From Microbacterium sp. (GTDB lineage Bacteria; Actinomycetota; Actinomycetes; Actinomycetales; Microbacteriaceae), in the NCBI RefSeq assembly GCF_026393345.1, contig NZ_JAPLAI010000052.1, positions 62,001 to 126,000 of the forward strand: 64,000 bases of DNA. The letters are read 5' to 3'. Below the pieces are notes generated by a model. That model did no database searches. It saw only the letters and a program-made list of their open reading frames with translations, and had not been told where the DNA came from. The translations under genes and the position numbers were made by a program. Positions 16,850-24,778 of the stretch are shown here, piece by piece. The stretch's first letter is position 1. Every line of letters begins with the position of its first letter.

Positions 16850-17000
16850 CACAACGGCGGACATCATGAGCCGGATGCGGCGACACGCGGGGCTTCCGCC
16901 GGTCGGCGAGAACGATCTCCGCCGTCGTGTCGAGGGGACAGCCTGCCCGAATCACGATCTCCGCCGTTGTGTCGGACCGGTCGACGACAACGGCCGGGAT
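16850..17000. repeat. Second inverted array in the cydC/GNAT gap
   Basis: ACGATCTCCGCCGTCGTGTC (16912-16931) and ACGATCTCCGCCGTTGTGTC (16954-16973) lie 42 bp apart. Reverse-orientation copies are ACAACGGCGGACATCAT at 16851-16867 and, more diverged, CGACAACGGCCGGGAT at 16985-17000. The word differs from that of the neighbouring array, but the forward-plus-inverted layout is the same. Confidence 0.65.
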
Positions 17001-17044
17001 GCACGGCCCGGGTGAGCCAGCATCCCCAGCCCGGATGCGGGGCC

Positions 17045-17641
17045 TCAGTCGAGCCGCATCCCGAACGCCTGCGACCCGGGCTCCGACGGGAGCCGGTGAA
17101 ACCCGAGCCGGTCGTAGAAGACCAGGGCACCGGCGTTCTCGGCCGTCGCCACGAGGTGGAGGGCGGGCACGCCCTGGGCGCGGAGCGCGGCGATCACCTC
17201 GGCGATGAGCCGCCGCCCCCATCCCTGGCCCTGGAGCTCCGGGAGCAGGTCGACGTGGAGGTGCGCGGGGTATTCCTCGGCGTAGGTCTCCCCCGCTCCC
17301 GATCGCCGGTCGGCGTAACCGAGGATCTCGCGCTCCCGCGCGGTGGCGCCGGGCCGCGCGAACCGGGCGCCGTGTGCGGGCCACCATTCGGTGCGGAACC
17401 ACTCCGCGAACGCGCGCGTGTCCGGCGCCGCCACCGCGTAGCCTGCGACGCGGCCGTCGTCGGTCGCCACGACGAACGCGGCATCCGGATGCCGTGCTAC
17501 GTAGGGCAGGACGAAGATGTCGGCCCAGATCGTGTCATCGCCGAGGACGCCGGTCGCATCGCCCCCGCCGTCGGCGGTCCGCAGGCAGATCTCCGCCAGT
17601 GCGGGCTCGTCGCCGGGATGGAACGGACGGATGCGGCTCAC
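17045..17641 (-). CDS. GNAT family N-acetyltransferase
   Basis: 198 residues. The acetyl-CoA loop is LQGQGWGRRLIAEVI (Q/RxxGxG/A, about residues 131-145), preceded by the beta strand AHLHVDLLP. The tail AGALVFYDRLGFHRLP is typical of GNAT enzymes. The substrate is unknown. Starting at GTG (VSRIRPFHPGDE) gives the usual GNAT opening, and TATCGT lies exactly 6 nt upstream, so the mRNA is probably leaderless. Confidence 0.85.
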   Translation of the reverse strand: MSRIRPFHPGDEPALAEICLRTADGGGDATGVLGDDTIWADIFVLPYVARHPDAAFVVATDDGRVAGYAVAAPDTRAFAEWFRTEWWPAHGARFARPGATAREREILGYADRRSGAGETYAEEYPAHLHVDLLPELQGQGWGRRLIAEVIAALRAQGVPALHLVATAENAGALVFYDRLGFHRLPSEPGSQAFGMRLD

Positions 17642-17687
17642 GGCGACACGATACTGCGCCGCGGCGCCGAGACGACTGCGGCGCCGG

Positions 17688-17726
17688 CACCACAGCTCGA
17701 CACCACAGCTCGACACCACTGCTCGA
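17688..17726. repeat. Three tandem 13-bp repeats
   Basis: CACCACAGCTCGA at 17688-17700 and 17701-17713, then CACCACTGCTCGA at 17714-17726. They lie between the modC stop and the GNAT start. There is no inverted copy nearby, unlike the other arrays in the window. Confidence 0.75.
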
Positions 17727-17754
17727 CACCGATGCCAAGGCGCGGCACCGCGGC

Positions 17755-18837
17755 TCAGCGCGGCAGCAGCCGGACGCGTGCGACGTCGAGCGTCAGCTCC
17801 ACCCCTTCTCCGGCGGCCAGCGGATGCTGCGCCCAGGCGTCGAACGGGACGTCGAAGGCGAGCGCGGGTTCGGCGGTGAACACCCGCACCCCGCCGAGCG
17901 TCTGCTCGACCCGGGTGACCTGCGCCGCCCACCGGACTACGCCGTGCTCCGAAAGCTGTTGAGCACCGGCGCGATCCGCGACCGGCAGAGCGCCGAGCGC
18001 CCGCACCGCGCTCGGCGAGAACACGGCGACCGCATCGCCGTCGGGCATGCCCGCGGCCGGCACCCGAAGCGGCCCGGCGTTCCAGAGACCGTCGCGGACC
18101 GCGCCCGTCACGTGATTGAGGCCGGCAAGCCCCGCGACGAACGGCGTCGCGGGCGCGGCGAAGACCTCGCGCACGGCTCCCGCCTGCGAGACGCGGCCCG
18201 ACTCGAGGACCAGCAGCCGATTGGCGAGCGCGACCGCATCCACCGCATCGTGGGTCACCACGACGCAGGTGACGGCGCGCAGCAGCTCGACCAGGAGCAC
18301 CCGGATGTCGCCCGCGGTTCCGGGATCGAGGGAGGTCAGCGGCTCGTCGAGGAGCACGAGACGAGGGGATGCGGCCACGGCGCGGGCGAGCGCGACCCGC
18401 TGCTGCTGACCGCCGGAGAGATCCGCCGGACGGTGCGGTGCCGCATCCGGCAGCCCCACGCGCTCCAGCAGGTGCTCGGCGCGGCGGGCCGCGTCGTCTC
18501 GCGGCACGCCGCGCGCCCGCAGCCCGAATGCGACGTTGTCACGGGCGCTGAGGTGGGGGAAGAGCCGCGGATCCTGCCCGAGCAGCACGGTGTCGCGGGC
18601 GGCGGGCTCGACACTGCGGCGCGGGGTGGACAGCTCGCGGTCGCCGAGGCGCACATGACCTGTCGCCAGCGGAATGAGTCCCGCCAGCGCACCGAGGAGC
18701 GTCGATTTGCCGGCGCCGCTCGGACCCATGACCGCTACGGTCTCCCCCGGCGTAACCCGGAGTGCCGCGTCGAGCGTGAACCGCGCGCCGTGCTGCACGG
18801 TGATCGCCGCATCCAGGGCCGCGGCTGCGTCCGTCAT
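17755..18837 (-). CDS. modC: Molybdate ABC transporter ATP-binding protein
   Basis: 360 residues. The ATPase domain (about 1-230) has GPSGAGKSTLLGALAG (Walker A), LSGGQQQRVALARA (signature) and RLVLLDEPLTSLDP (Walker B). The C-terminal region (about 240-360) has the size and position of the TOBE/regulatory domain of ModC. Energises import with ModB. The start overlaps modB (ATGA). The substrate follows from the ModA/ModB partners and the adjacent Mo-cofactor genes; the ATPase alone would not prove it. Confidence 0.9.
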   Translation of the reverse strand: MTDAAAALDAAITVQHGARFTLDAALRVTPGETVAVMGPSGAGKSTLLGALAGLIPLATGHVRLGDRELSTPRRSVEPAARDTVLLGQDPRLFPHLSARDNVAFGLRARGVPRDDAARRAEHLLERVGLPDAAPHRPADLSGGQQQRVALARAVAASPRLVLLDEPLTSLDPGTAGDIRVLLVELLRAVTCVVVTHDAVDAVALANRLLVLESGRVSQAGAVREVFAAPATPFVAGLAGLNHVTGAVRDGLWNAGPLRVPAAGMPDGDAVAVFSPSAVRALGALPVADRAGAQQLSEHGVVRWAAQVTRVEQTLGGVRVFTAEPALAFDVPFDAWAQHPLAAGEGVELTLDVARVRLLPR

Positions 18838-19643
18838 CGCAGTGCCTCCGGCCGCCAGGCGCGCACCAGCAGCAGCACCGCGATGGCCGCGATGAGCAGG
18901 AGGAGCGACAGCGCGACGGCGGTGCCCTGCCCGACCCCGCCGCCGTTGAACGCGGTGTAGATCGCGAGCGGCATGGTCTGCGTGACCCCCGGCGCATTGC
19001 CCGCGAACAGCGCCGTGGCCCCGAACTCGCCGATGGCGCGGGCGAAGCACAGCACGGTGCCGGCGACGAGTCCCGGGGCGGCGAGGGGCAGGGTGATGCG
19101 TCGCAGAATCGTCCAGCGCCCGGCGCCGAGGGAGGCCGCCGCCTGCTCGTAGCCGGTGCCGGTCGCCCGGAGCGCCCCCTCCACAGAGAGGACGAGGAAC
19201 GGCAGCGCGACGAACACCTGTGCCATGACGACGGCGGCGGTCGTGAACGGCAGCCGGATGCCGATGCTCTGCAGCACCTCGCCCAGCACGCCGTTCCGGC
19301 CGAACAGGAAGAGCAGTGCGACGCCGCCCACCATGGGGGGCAGCACGAGCGGCACCGTCACGAGGGCGCGGAGGACCGCGGCGGGCCGCGGGGCGCTGCG
19401 CGCGATCAGAAGGGCCAGCGGCACCCCGAGGATCACGCACACGACCGTCGCGATCACCCCGGTGCCGAGGGACAGCGCGAGCGCCGACACGGCGGCCGGG
19501 GCGGTGACGTCCACCCAGAGGGTCGACCATTCGACCCGGCCGATCAGCGCCGTCAGCGGCACGAGCAGGAAGCCGAGACCGATGACGGCGGGCAGCGTGA
19601 GGATGCGGGGCGCATAGCCCCGCATCCCGCCGCCGCGACTCAC
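18834..19643 (-). CDS. modB: Molybdate ABC transporter permease
   Basis: 269 residues, about five to six helices. The EAA loop is EQAAASLGAGRWTILRRITLPLAAPGLVAG, where the permease docks on the ATPase. The segment VTVPLVLPPMVGGVALLFLFGRNG is characteristic of ModB/CysU permeases. The GTG start overlaps the modA stop, and modB overlaps modC, so the order is modA-modB-modC. Confidence 0.92.
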   Translation of the reverse strand: MSRGGGMRGYAPRILTLPAVIGLGFLLVPLTALIGRVEWSTLWVDVTAPAAVSALALSLGTGVIATVVCVILGVPLALLIARSAPRPAAVLRALVTVPLVLPPMVGGVALLFLFGRNGVLGEVLQSIGIRLPFTTAAVVMAQVFVALPFLVLSVEGALRATGTGYEQAAASLGAGRWTILRRITLPLAAPGLVAGTVLCFARAIGEFGATALFAGNAPGVTQTMPLAIYTAFNGGGVGQGTAVALSLLLLIAAIAVLLLVRAWRPEALR

Positions 19644-20434
19644 GGCGCGCCGAATCCCAGATCGGACAGGATCGCCTGACCTTCGCCGCCGAGCACGAAC
19701 GCGACGAACGCCGCCGCGACGGGGCCGTTCGTCGCCGCATCGAGGGCGACCACGGGGTAGTGGTTGACGACATCCTTCGCGCCATCGGGCACGATCGCCT
19801 CGACATCGTCGTTGCCGATCACGTCGGTGGCGTAGACGAGGCCCGCATCCGCCTCACCGGCGGCGACCTTGGTCAGCACCGCCGTGACGTTCTGCTCCAG
19901 GCTCGCGGGTGTGACGGTGAGGCCGGCGTTCTGCAGCAGGGTCTGCGAGGCGGCGCCACACGGCACCTCCGCGGCGCACAGCACGACGGTGTTCGCGGGG
20001 TCGGCGAGATCGGCGAGCGATGCGATCCCTGCGGGGTTCCCTGCGGGAACGGCGATGACGAGCGTGTTGGAGGCGAACAGCTCCGGATCGCTGGCGAGTC
20101 CCGCATCCACGACCTTCTGCATGTTCTTCTCATCCGCCGAGGCGAAGACGTCGACGGCGGCACCCTCGATGATCTGGGTGGCGAGCGTCGAGGAGCCGTC
20201 GTACGTGATCGGTGCGATGTCCACGCCCGGGTTCTGGGCCTCGAACGCGGCGGCGATCTCGTCGAACGCGGTCTTGAGGGACGCGGCGGCAGAGATGGTG
20301 AGGCTGCCGCTGAGCTCCGGCGTGGCAGCGGCACTCGCGGTCGGTGTGGTCTGGGCGGCCGGGGTGCTCGCGCAGCCCGCCAGGAACAGGGTGGTGGCGG
20401 CGAGCGCGGCGGTCGCGGTGAGGAGGCGTCGAAT
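19640..20434 (-). CDS. modA: Molybdate-binding lipoprotein ModA, with probable ATT start
   Basis: 264 residues if initiated at ATT. The N-terminus IRRLLTATAALAATTLFLAG followed by CAS is a textbook lipoprotein signal with lipobox LAGC. The mature part opens SLTISAAASLKTAFDEI and continues with FASADEKNMQKV and VYATDVIGND, as in ModA. No ATG, GTG or TTG exists in frame between the upstream TGA (20438-20440) and a GTG at 20224, which would remove the signal and the first beta strand. GAAGGA (20442-20447) lies 7 nt before the ATT. Captures molybdate outside the membrane for ModBC. Confidence 0.85.
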   Translation of the reverse strand: MRRLLTATAALAATTLFLAGCASTPAAQTTPTASAAATPELSGSLTISAAASLKTAFDEIAAAFEAQNPGVDIAPITYDGSSTLATQIIEGAAVDVFASADEKNMQKVVDAGLASDPELFASNTLVIAVPAGNPAGIASLADLADPANTVVLCAAEVPCGAASQTLLQNAGLTVTPASLEQNVTAVLTKVAAGEADAGLVYATDVIGNDDVEAIVPDGAKDVVNHYPVVALDAATNGPVAAAFVAFVLGGEGQAILSDLGFGAP

Positions 20435-20437
20435 TGT

Positions 20438-20830
20438 TCAGTCCTTCGGGGTTTCGACGATGACGGTGGTGGCCTTCACGACCGCGACGGCCAGCGACCC
20501 GGGCTCGAGCCCGAGTTCCCGTACGGCCTCCGCGGACATGAGGGAGACGACGCGGTGCGGGCCGGACTGGATGTCGACCTGCGCCATGACGCCGTCCATC
20601 TGCACGCGGGTGACGAGGCCGACGAACCGGTTCCGGGCGCTCGAGAGCACATCGGTGGGGTCGGCTGCCGCGGCGGCGAGCTCCGTGGCCCGACGGGCGA
20701 GCGCGTCCCCGGGGATCTCGACCGGGCTCGCCGCGGTCACCGGGAGGATCCCCTGGTCGACCCACCGGCGTACCGTGTCATCGCTGACCCCCAGTAGCCG
20801 CGCGGCCTGCGACACCTTGAAACTCTGCAT
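20438..20830 (-). CDS. Molybdenum-responsive regulator: MerR-like helix-turn-helix plus TOBE domain
   Basis: 130 residues. The N-terminal excisionase/MerR-like helix-turn-helix is FKVSQAARLLGVSDDTVRRWVDQGILPV. A single TOBE (molybdate/tungstate-binding) domain (about 62-128) contains SSARNRFVGLVTRVQMDGVMAQVDI and GSLAVAVVKATTVIVE. It is the first gene of the mod operon and probably senses molybdate and controls modABC. Its stop is in frame with modA only one codon before the proposed ATT start, implying tight translational coupling. Confidence 0.85.
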   Translation of the reverse strand: MQSFKVSQAARLLGVSDDTVRRWVDQGILPVTAASPVEIPGDALARRATELAAAAADPTDVLSSARNRFVGLVTRVQMDGVMAQVDIQSGPHRVVSLMSAEAVRELGLEPGSLAVAVVKATTVIVETPKD

Positions 20831-20840
20831 TCGTCCACTG

Positions 20841-20880
20841 TATCCCCGCTAACGCGTAAATAATCGCGGAATATCCCCGC
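20841..20880. promoter_or_regulatory. Direct repeats in the mod promoter region
   Basis: TATCCCCGC occurs at 20841-20849 and 20872-20880, 31 bp apart (about three helical turns), with AT-rich AACGCGTAAATAATCG between. They lie 11-50 bp upstream of the TOBE regulator start and are candidate autoregulatory sites. Confidence 0.4.
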
Positions 20881-20940
20881 GGATGCGGGTGTCCGACGCA
20901 ATCCGGATCCCGCTGTCGCCCGCCGGTCTAGCCTGGGGGC

Positions 20941-22068
20941 ATGCCCTTCCCGCCGCTGGTCGAGCCGGTCGACGCCCTGTCGGATTCCGAACATCACCGC
21001 ACCGCGCGGCACGCCGTGCTCGCGGGGTTCGGCGAACGGGCGCAACGGCGGCTGGCCGCCTCCCGGGTCGCGGTGATCGGCGCCGGGGGCCTCGGCTCCC
21101 CCACCGTGCTGGCCCTCGCGGCCGCCGGGGTGGGCGAGCTGATCGTCGTGGACGATGACGTCGTGGAGGTCTCCAACCTGCAGCGGCAGGTGCTGCACCG
21201 GGTCTCGGATGCGGGGCACCCCAAGGTCGACGGTGCCATCCGTGCCGCAGCCGACCTGTCCCCGGAGACCGTCGTCCATCCGGTGCGGGAGCGGCTCACC
21301 GCCGGCAACGCGGCGCGACTGCTCGCCGAGGCGCACGTCGTCATCGACGGCAGCGACACCTTCGAGACCCGCGCCGCCGTCGCCGCCGCATGCGAGCAGC
21401 TCGGCGTGCCGCTGGTGTGGGGCACCGTGCAGGAGTTCGACGCGCAGGTGACGGTGTTCTGGTCTGCCCCACCCGCAGGGGTGGAGCCCGTGGTCCTCTC
21501 GGACCTGCATCCGCCGTCGGGCGTGGGCGAGGTGCCCTCGTGCGCCCAGGTCGGCGTGCTGGGTGCGCTGTGCATCCAGGTCGGCGGGATGATGGCGATC
21601 GAGGCGATCAAACTCCTCACCGGCATCGGCGACCCGCTCCTCGGCCGCATCCTGCTCATCGACGCGCTCCGTGCCCGTCAGCGCGAGGTTCCCCTCCGCC
21701 CCGCACGCGCGACGGCGCCGCCGACGCCGGCCCCCGCTCCCGCTCCCGCTCACGAGCGGGCACTCGTGGCGAGTTCAACGCTCCCCGACGTCGCCGCCAC
21801 CGCCCAATCGCGCGGGGGGAACATCACCGTGCTCGACGTGCGGGAGCCCGCCGAGACCGCGACGGGCGTGATCGACGGCGCCCTGCTCGTCCCGCTCGGC
21901 GAGGTGCTCGCCGACGCCGCGGCGCTCGGCCCCGGGCCGTTCCTGGTGGTGTGCCAGGCGGGGATCCGGGCGGAGCGGGCCGCACAGGCGCTCCGGAGCG
22001 CCGGGGCGACCGCATCCGTCCTCCCCGGTGGCATGAACGCGCTGGCGGCATGGGCGGCGACCGCATGA
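20941..22068 (+). CDS. moeB: MoeB/MoeZ-type MoaD adenylyltransferase with rhodanese domain
   Basis: 375 residues. The ThiF/MoeB adenylation domain (about 20-250) has VAVIGAGGLGSP, DDDVVEVSNLQRQVLH and IDGSDTFETR, plus PSCAQVGVLG with a conserved Cys. The two zinc CxxC pairs of E. coli MoeB are absent, as in mycobacterial MoeZ. The C-terminal rhodanese domain (about 290-375) has active-site loop CQAGIRA. It activates the MoaD C-terminus and can deliver the sulfur itself. TAGCCT lies 6 nt before the ATG, suggesting a leaderless mRNA. It overlaps moeA (ATGA). Confidence 0.92.
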   Translation: MPFPPLVEPVDALSDSEHHRTARHAVLAGFGERAQRRLAASRVAVIGAGGLGSPTVLALAAAGVGELIVVDDDVVEVSNLQRQVLHRVSDAGHPKVDGAIRAAADLSPETVVHPVRERLTAGNAARLLAEAHVVIDGSDTFETRAAVAAACEQLGVPLVWGTVQEFDAQVTVFWSAPPAGVEPVVLSDLHPPSGVGEVPSCAQVGVLGALCIQVGGMMAIEAIKLLTGIGDPLLGRILLIDALRARQREVPLRPARATAPPTPAPAPAPAHERALVASSTLPDVAATAQSRGGNITVLDVREPAETATGVIDGALLVPLGEVLADAAALGPGPFLVVCQAGIRAERAAQALRSAGATASVLPGGMNALAAWAATA

Positions 22069-23303
22069 GCGGCCTGCGAAGCGTCGAGGAACAGCTCGCG
22101 CACGTACTCGCCGCGGTCCGCCCGACCCCGCCGGTGCGTGTTCCGCTCCGGGATGCTGCCGGCTCCACCCTGCACGACGCGCTCACCGCGCAGGTCGACA
22201 TCCCCGTCTTCGACAACTCCGCCATGGACGGGTTCGCCGTGCGGCACGCGGAGGTGGCGGATGCGGCGCCCGAGCGCCCGGTGCACCTCACCGTCGTCGC
22301 AGATCTTCCCGCCGGCACCGAGCTCGACCCCGACCTCGAGGCGGGGCAGGCCGCCCGCATCATGACGGGATCCCCCGTCCCCGCATCCGCCGATGCGATC
22401 GTGCCGTTCGAAGACACCGCTGCCGGCCTCGCGGACTCACTCGGCGAGATCGCGGTGCTCCGCGCCCCGCAGCCCGCCGCCCACATCCGCCGCCGCGGGG
22501 CCGACCTCCGCGCCGGCGAGGAAGTGATCGCCGCCGGGACGCTGCTGACGCCCCTGCAGCTGAGCGCGGCCGCCGCGGCCGGCATCGCGGAGGCGGTGGT
22601 CGCCCGCCGGCCCCGCGTCGCTGTCGTCGCCACCGGGTCGGAACTCGTGCCGCCCGGACAGCCTCTCCGCCGCGGCCAGATCCCGGAGTCCAACAGCGAA
22701 CTGCTGGCCGGCCTCGTCCGCGATGCGGGCGCGGCGGTGGTGCTCCGAGAGACCGTCGACGACACGGATGCCGCGTTCCTCGCGGTGCTGGCCGCGGCCG
22801 CCGAGGCCGGCGCAGAGGTCGTCGTCACCTCGGGCGGGGTCAGCGAGGGCGCCTTCGAGGTCGTGAAAAACGTCCTCTCCGGCAGCGACGTGGCCTTCAC
22901 GAAGGTGTCGATGCAACCGGGGAAGCCGCAGGGATTCGGCCGCCTCGCGGACGGTGCGCTGCTGTTCGGATTGCCCGGCAACCCCGTGAGCTCGGCGGTG
23001 TCGTTCGAGGTGTTCGTGCGGCCGGCGCTCCTCCGGATGCAGGGGCGCACCCGCATCCACCGTCCGGTGCTGCGCCTTCCCGCAGCGATCGGCTGGCGCA
23101 CCCCGCCCGGGCGACGTCAGTACCTGCCCGCGGCGATCGATCAGAGCGATCCTGCCCGGTGGACCGTCCGCCCCGCGACGGCGGGCGGCTCCGGCTCGCA
23201 CCTCGCCGGCGGACTCGCCCGCGCCGAGGCCTATGCGGTGGTCCCCGCCGAGGTCGGCGAGGTCGCTGCGGGAGATCCCGTCGATGTCATGCTGGTGTCA
23301 TGA
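22065..23303 (+). CDS. moeA: MoeA, molybdopterin molybdenumtransferase
   Basis: 412 residues. DIPVFDNSAMDGFAVR is the family opening, followed by RIMTGSPVPASADAIVPFED, IRRRGADLRAG, PESNSELL, TSGGVSEGAF and MQPGKPQGFG...LPGNPVSS. It inserts molybdate into adenylated molybdopterin made by MogA. It lies in the tightly overlapping moeB-moeA-moaC block (ATGA at both junctions). Confidence 0.95.
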   Translation: MSGLRSVEEQLAHVLAAVRPTPPVRVPLRDAAGSTLHDALTAQVDIPVFDNSAMDGFAVRHAEVADAAPERPVHLTVVADLPAGTELDPDLEAGQAARIMTGSPVPASADAIVPFEDTAAGLADSLGEIAVLRAPQPAAHIRRRGADLRAGEEVIAAGTLLTPLQLSAAAAAGIAEAVVARRPRVAVVATGSELVPPGQPLRRGQIPESNSELLAGLVRDAGAAVVLRETVDDTDAAFLAVLAAAAEAGAEVVVTSGGVSEGAFEVVKNVLSGSDVAFTKVSMQPGKPQGFGRLADGALLFGLPGNPVSSAVSFEVFVRPALLRMQGRTRIHRPVLRLPAAIGWRTPPGRRQYLPAAIDQSDPARWTVRPATAGGSGSHLAGGLARAEAYAVVPAEVGEVAAGDPVDVMLVS

Positions 23304-23776
23304 GTTTCACCCACCTGGATGCGGCCGGCCACGCCCGGATGGTCGATGTCACCGCGAAGCAACCCACCGTGCGCGCGGCGACCGCCCGCGGGTTCGTGCG
23401 GTGCGCGCCCGAGGTCGTCGCCGCGCTCCGCGACGGCAGCGTCCCGAAGGGCGACGTGCTCGCGGTCGCGCGTATCGCCGGCATCCAGGGGGCGAAGCAG
23501 ACCCCCGCGCTGCTGCCTCTCGCGCACGTCATCGGCGTCCACGGCGCGACGGTCGACCTGCAGATCACCGATGAGGGCGTCGCCGTGGAGGCGACCGTCC
23601 GCACCGCCGATCGCACCGGCGTCGAGATGGAGGCGATGACAGCCGTGTCGGTCGCCGCGCTCACGATCGTCGACATGGTCAAGGGCTTGGACAAGGGCAC
23701 CTCGATCGAGACGGTCCGGATCATCCGCAAAGAGGGCGGCAAGTCCGGCACCTGGACCCGCCCCGGCGAGGAATGA
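23300..23776 (+). CDS. moaC: MoaC, cyclic pyranopterin monophosphate synthase
   Basis: 158 residues. MVDVTAKQPTVRAATARG, AGIQGAKQTPALLPLAHVI, GVEMEAMTAVSVAALTIVDM and the conserved KGGKSG-type ending (IRKEGGKSGTW) identify MoaC. It converts the MoaA product to cyclic pyranopterin monophosphate. Its start overlaps the moeA stop. Confidence 0.96.
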   Translation: MSFTHLDAAGHARMVDVTAKQPTVRAATARGFVRCAPEVVAALRDGSVPKGDVLAVARIAGIQGAKQTPALLPLAHVIGVHGATVDLQITDEGVAVEATVRTADRTGVEMEAMTAVSVAALTIVDMVKGLDKGTSIETVRIIRKEGGKSGTWTRPGEE

Positions 23777-23804
23777 CCGCTCTCCCGGGCGGCACCGCAT
23801 CCGC

Positions 23805-23880
23805 CATGTCCCACTTTCTGCCGTTATGGCGGGGTCAGAGCGGCAGAAAACGGGACATGTTCTGCGGATTTCGGGACATG
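23805..23880. repeat. Hairpin repeat upstream of mobA
   Basis: The 19-bp arms CATGTCCCACTTTCTGCCG (23805-23823) and CGGCAGAAAACGGGACATG (23841-23859) pair with two mismatches around a 17-nt loop. A third partial copy, CGGGACATG, is at 23872-23880, 21 bp after its predecessor. It lies between moaC and mobA and ends 3 bp before the mobA start. Confidence 0.75.
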
Positions 23881-23882
23881 CG

Positions 23883-24518
23883 GTGAGGGTCGGGGCGATC
23901 CTGCTCGCGGGCGGTCGCGGGGCGCGCGTGGACGGCGCCGCGAAGCCGCTGTTCGAAGTGGGCGGGCGGACGCTGCTGCAGCGGGCCGTGGATGCGGTGC
24001 GCGAGGCGGGCGCCGACCCGATCGTCGTCGTCGGCCCGGTGCTGGACGACGCGCTGCCGGTCCGGTGGGTGCGCGAGGATCCGCCGTTCGGCGGGCCTGC
24101 GGCGGCCGTCATCGCCGCGCTCCACGCCTCCGCGCTCCACACCTCCGCCGGCACCCCGGACCCGGAGTGGACGCTGCTGCTGGCTTGCGACCTCGCCCGG
24201 CCGGATGCGGCGGTCCGGCGTCTCCTCGACGATCTGCCACTGTTCCCCACTGACACCGACGGGGTGTGCCTGGCCGATGCCGGATCGAGGCCGCAGTGGC
24301 TGACCGGTGCGTACCGGACCGCGGCGCTCCGGCGGGCGGCCGCATCCCTCCCCGGCGCCGGCCGGGATGCGCCGATGCGGGCGCTGCTCGACGACCTCGC
24401 GATCGCCGTCGTCCGCGTGCCCGACGGCGTGGTCGCCGATGTGGACACGTGGGAGGATCTGGAACGGGCACGCCGCGCGGACACCGCACCGACGCCCACC
24501 CCCGAGGAGGACACATGA
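23883..24518 (+). CDS. mobA: MobA-like molybdenum cofactor guanylyltransferase
   Basis: 211 residues. The nucleotidyltransferase P-loop-like opening is VRVGAILLAGGRGARVDGAAKPL (LAGGxxxRxG-KP), followed by VREDPPFGGPAAAV and LLLACDLARPD. It adds GMP to Mo-molybdopterin to make the guanine dinucleotide cofactor needed by DMSO-reductase-family enzymes such as YdeP. I chose the GTG because it gives the standard N-terminus; upstream residues would be read from the repeat. The ribosome site is weak. It overlaps the next gene (ATGA). Confidence 0.88.
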   Translation: MRVGAILLAGGRGARVDGAAKPLFEVGGRTLLQRAVDAVREAGADPIVVVGPVLDDALPVRWVREDPPFGGPAAAVIAALHASALHTSAGTPDPEWTLLLACDLARPDAAVRRLLDDLPLFPTDTDGVCLADAGSRPQWLTGAYRTAALRRAAASLPGAGRDAPMRALLDDLAIAVVRVPDGVVADVDTWEDLERARRADTAPTPTPEEDT

Positions 24519-24778
24519 GCACGCATCTGCCACCCGAAGCCCTGGACGCCTGGGCCGCCGCGCTCCGGGAGCGCCTGGGCCTCGACGCCGACGACCTGCC
24601 CATCGCCGCGATCCTCGACCTCGCCGCCGACGTCGCACGCGGCGTCGCACGCCCGGCGGCACCGTTCAGCGCATTCGCCGCGGGTCTCGCCGCAGGGCGC
24701 GCGGGTGGCGGCCCGGAAGAGGTGCGCAACGCCCTCGACGCGGTGACCGACCTCGCGGCAGGCTGGAACGAGGACTGA
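24515..24778 (+). CDS. Small DUF6457-like protein of the Mo-cofactor operon
   Basis: 87 residues, mainly helical, opening MSTHLPPEALDAWAAALRERLGLD and containing AAILDLAADVARGVARPAAPFSAFAAGLAAG. Proteins of this type (DUF6457) are commonly found beside or fused to mobA in actinobacteria; the function is unknown. GAGGAGG precedes the ATG. It overlaps mobA and moaD at its two ends, so the three are translated together. Confidence 0.75.
   Translation: MSTHLPPEALDAWAAALRERLGLDADDLPIAAILDLAADVARGVARPAAPFSAFAAGLAAGRAGGGPEEVRNALDAVTDLAAGWNED

Noticed and set aside
16578..17000. CRISPR-like array after cydC
   Set aside because: Repeats are only 14-16 bp with 16-bp gaps, occur in both orientations, and no cas gene is present.
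20438..20440. TGA readthrough producing a regulator-ModA fusion
   Set aside because: It would place a signal peptide and lipobox in the middle of a cytosolic protein, and no readthrough context is evident; the ATT start with a ribosome site explains the data better.
20130..20765. Long open frame overlapping modA and its regulator on the same strand
   Set aside because: Arg/Pro-rich out-of-frame product with no domain; it is a high-GC shadow of the two real genes.
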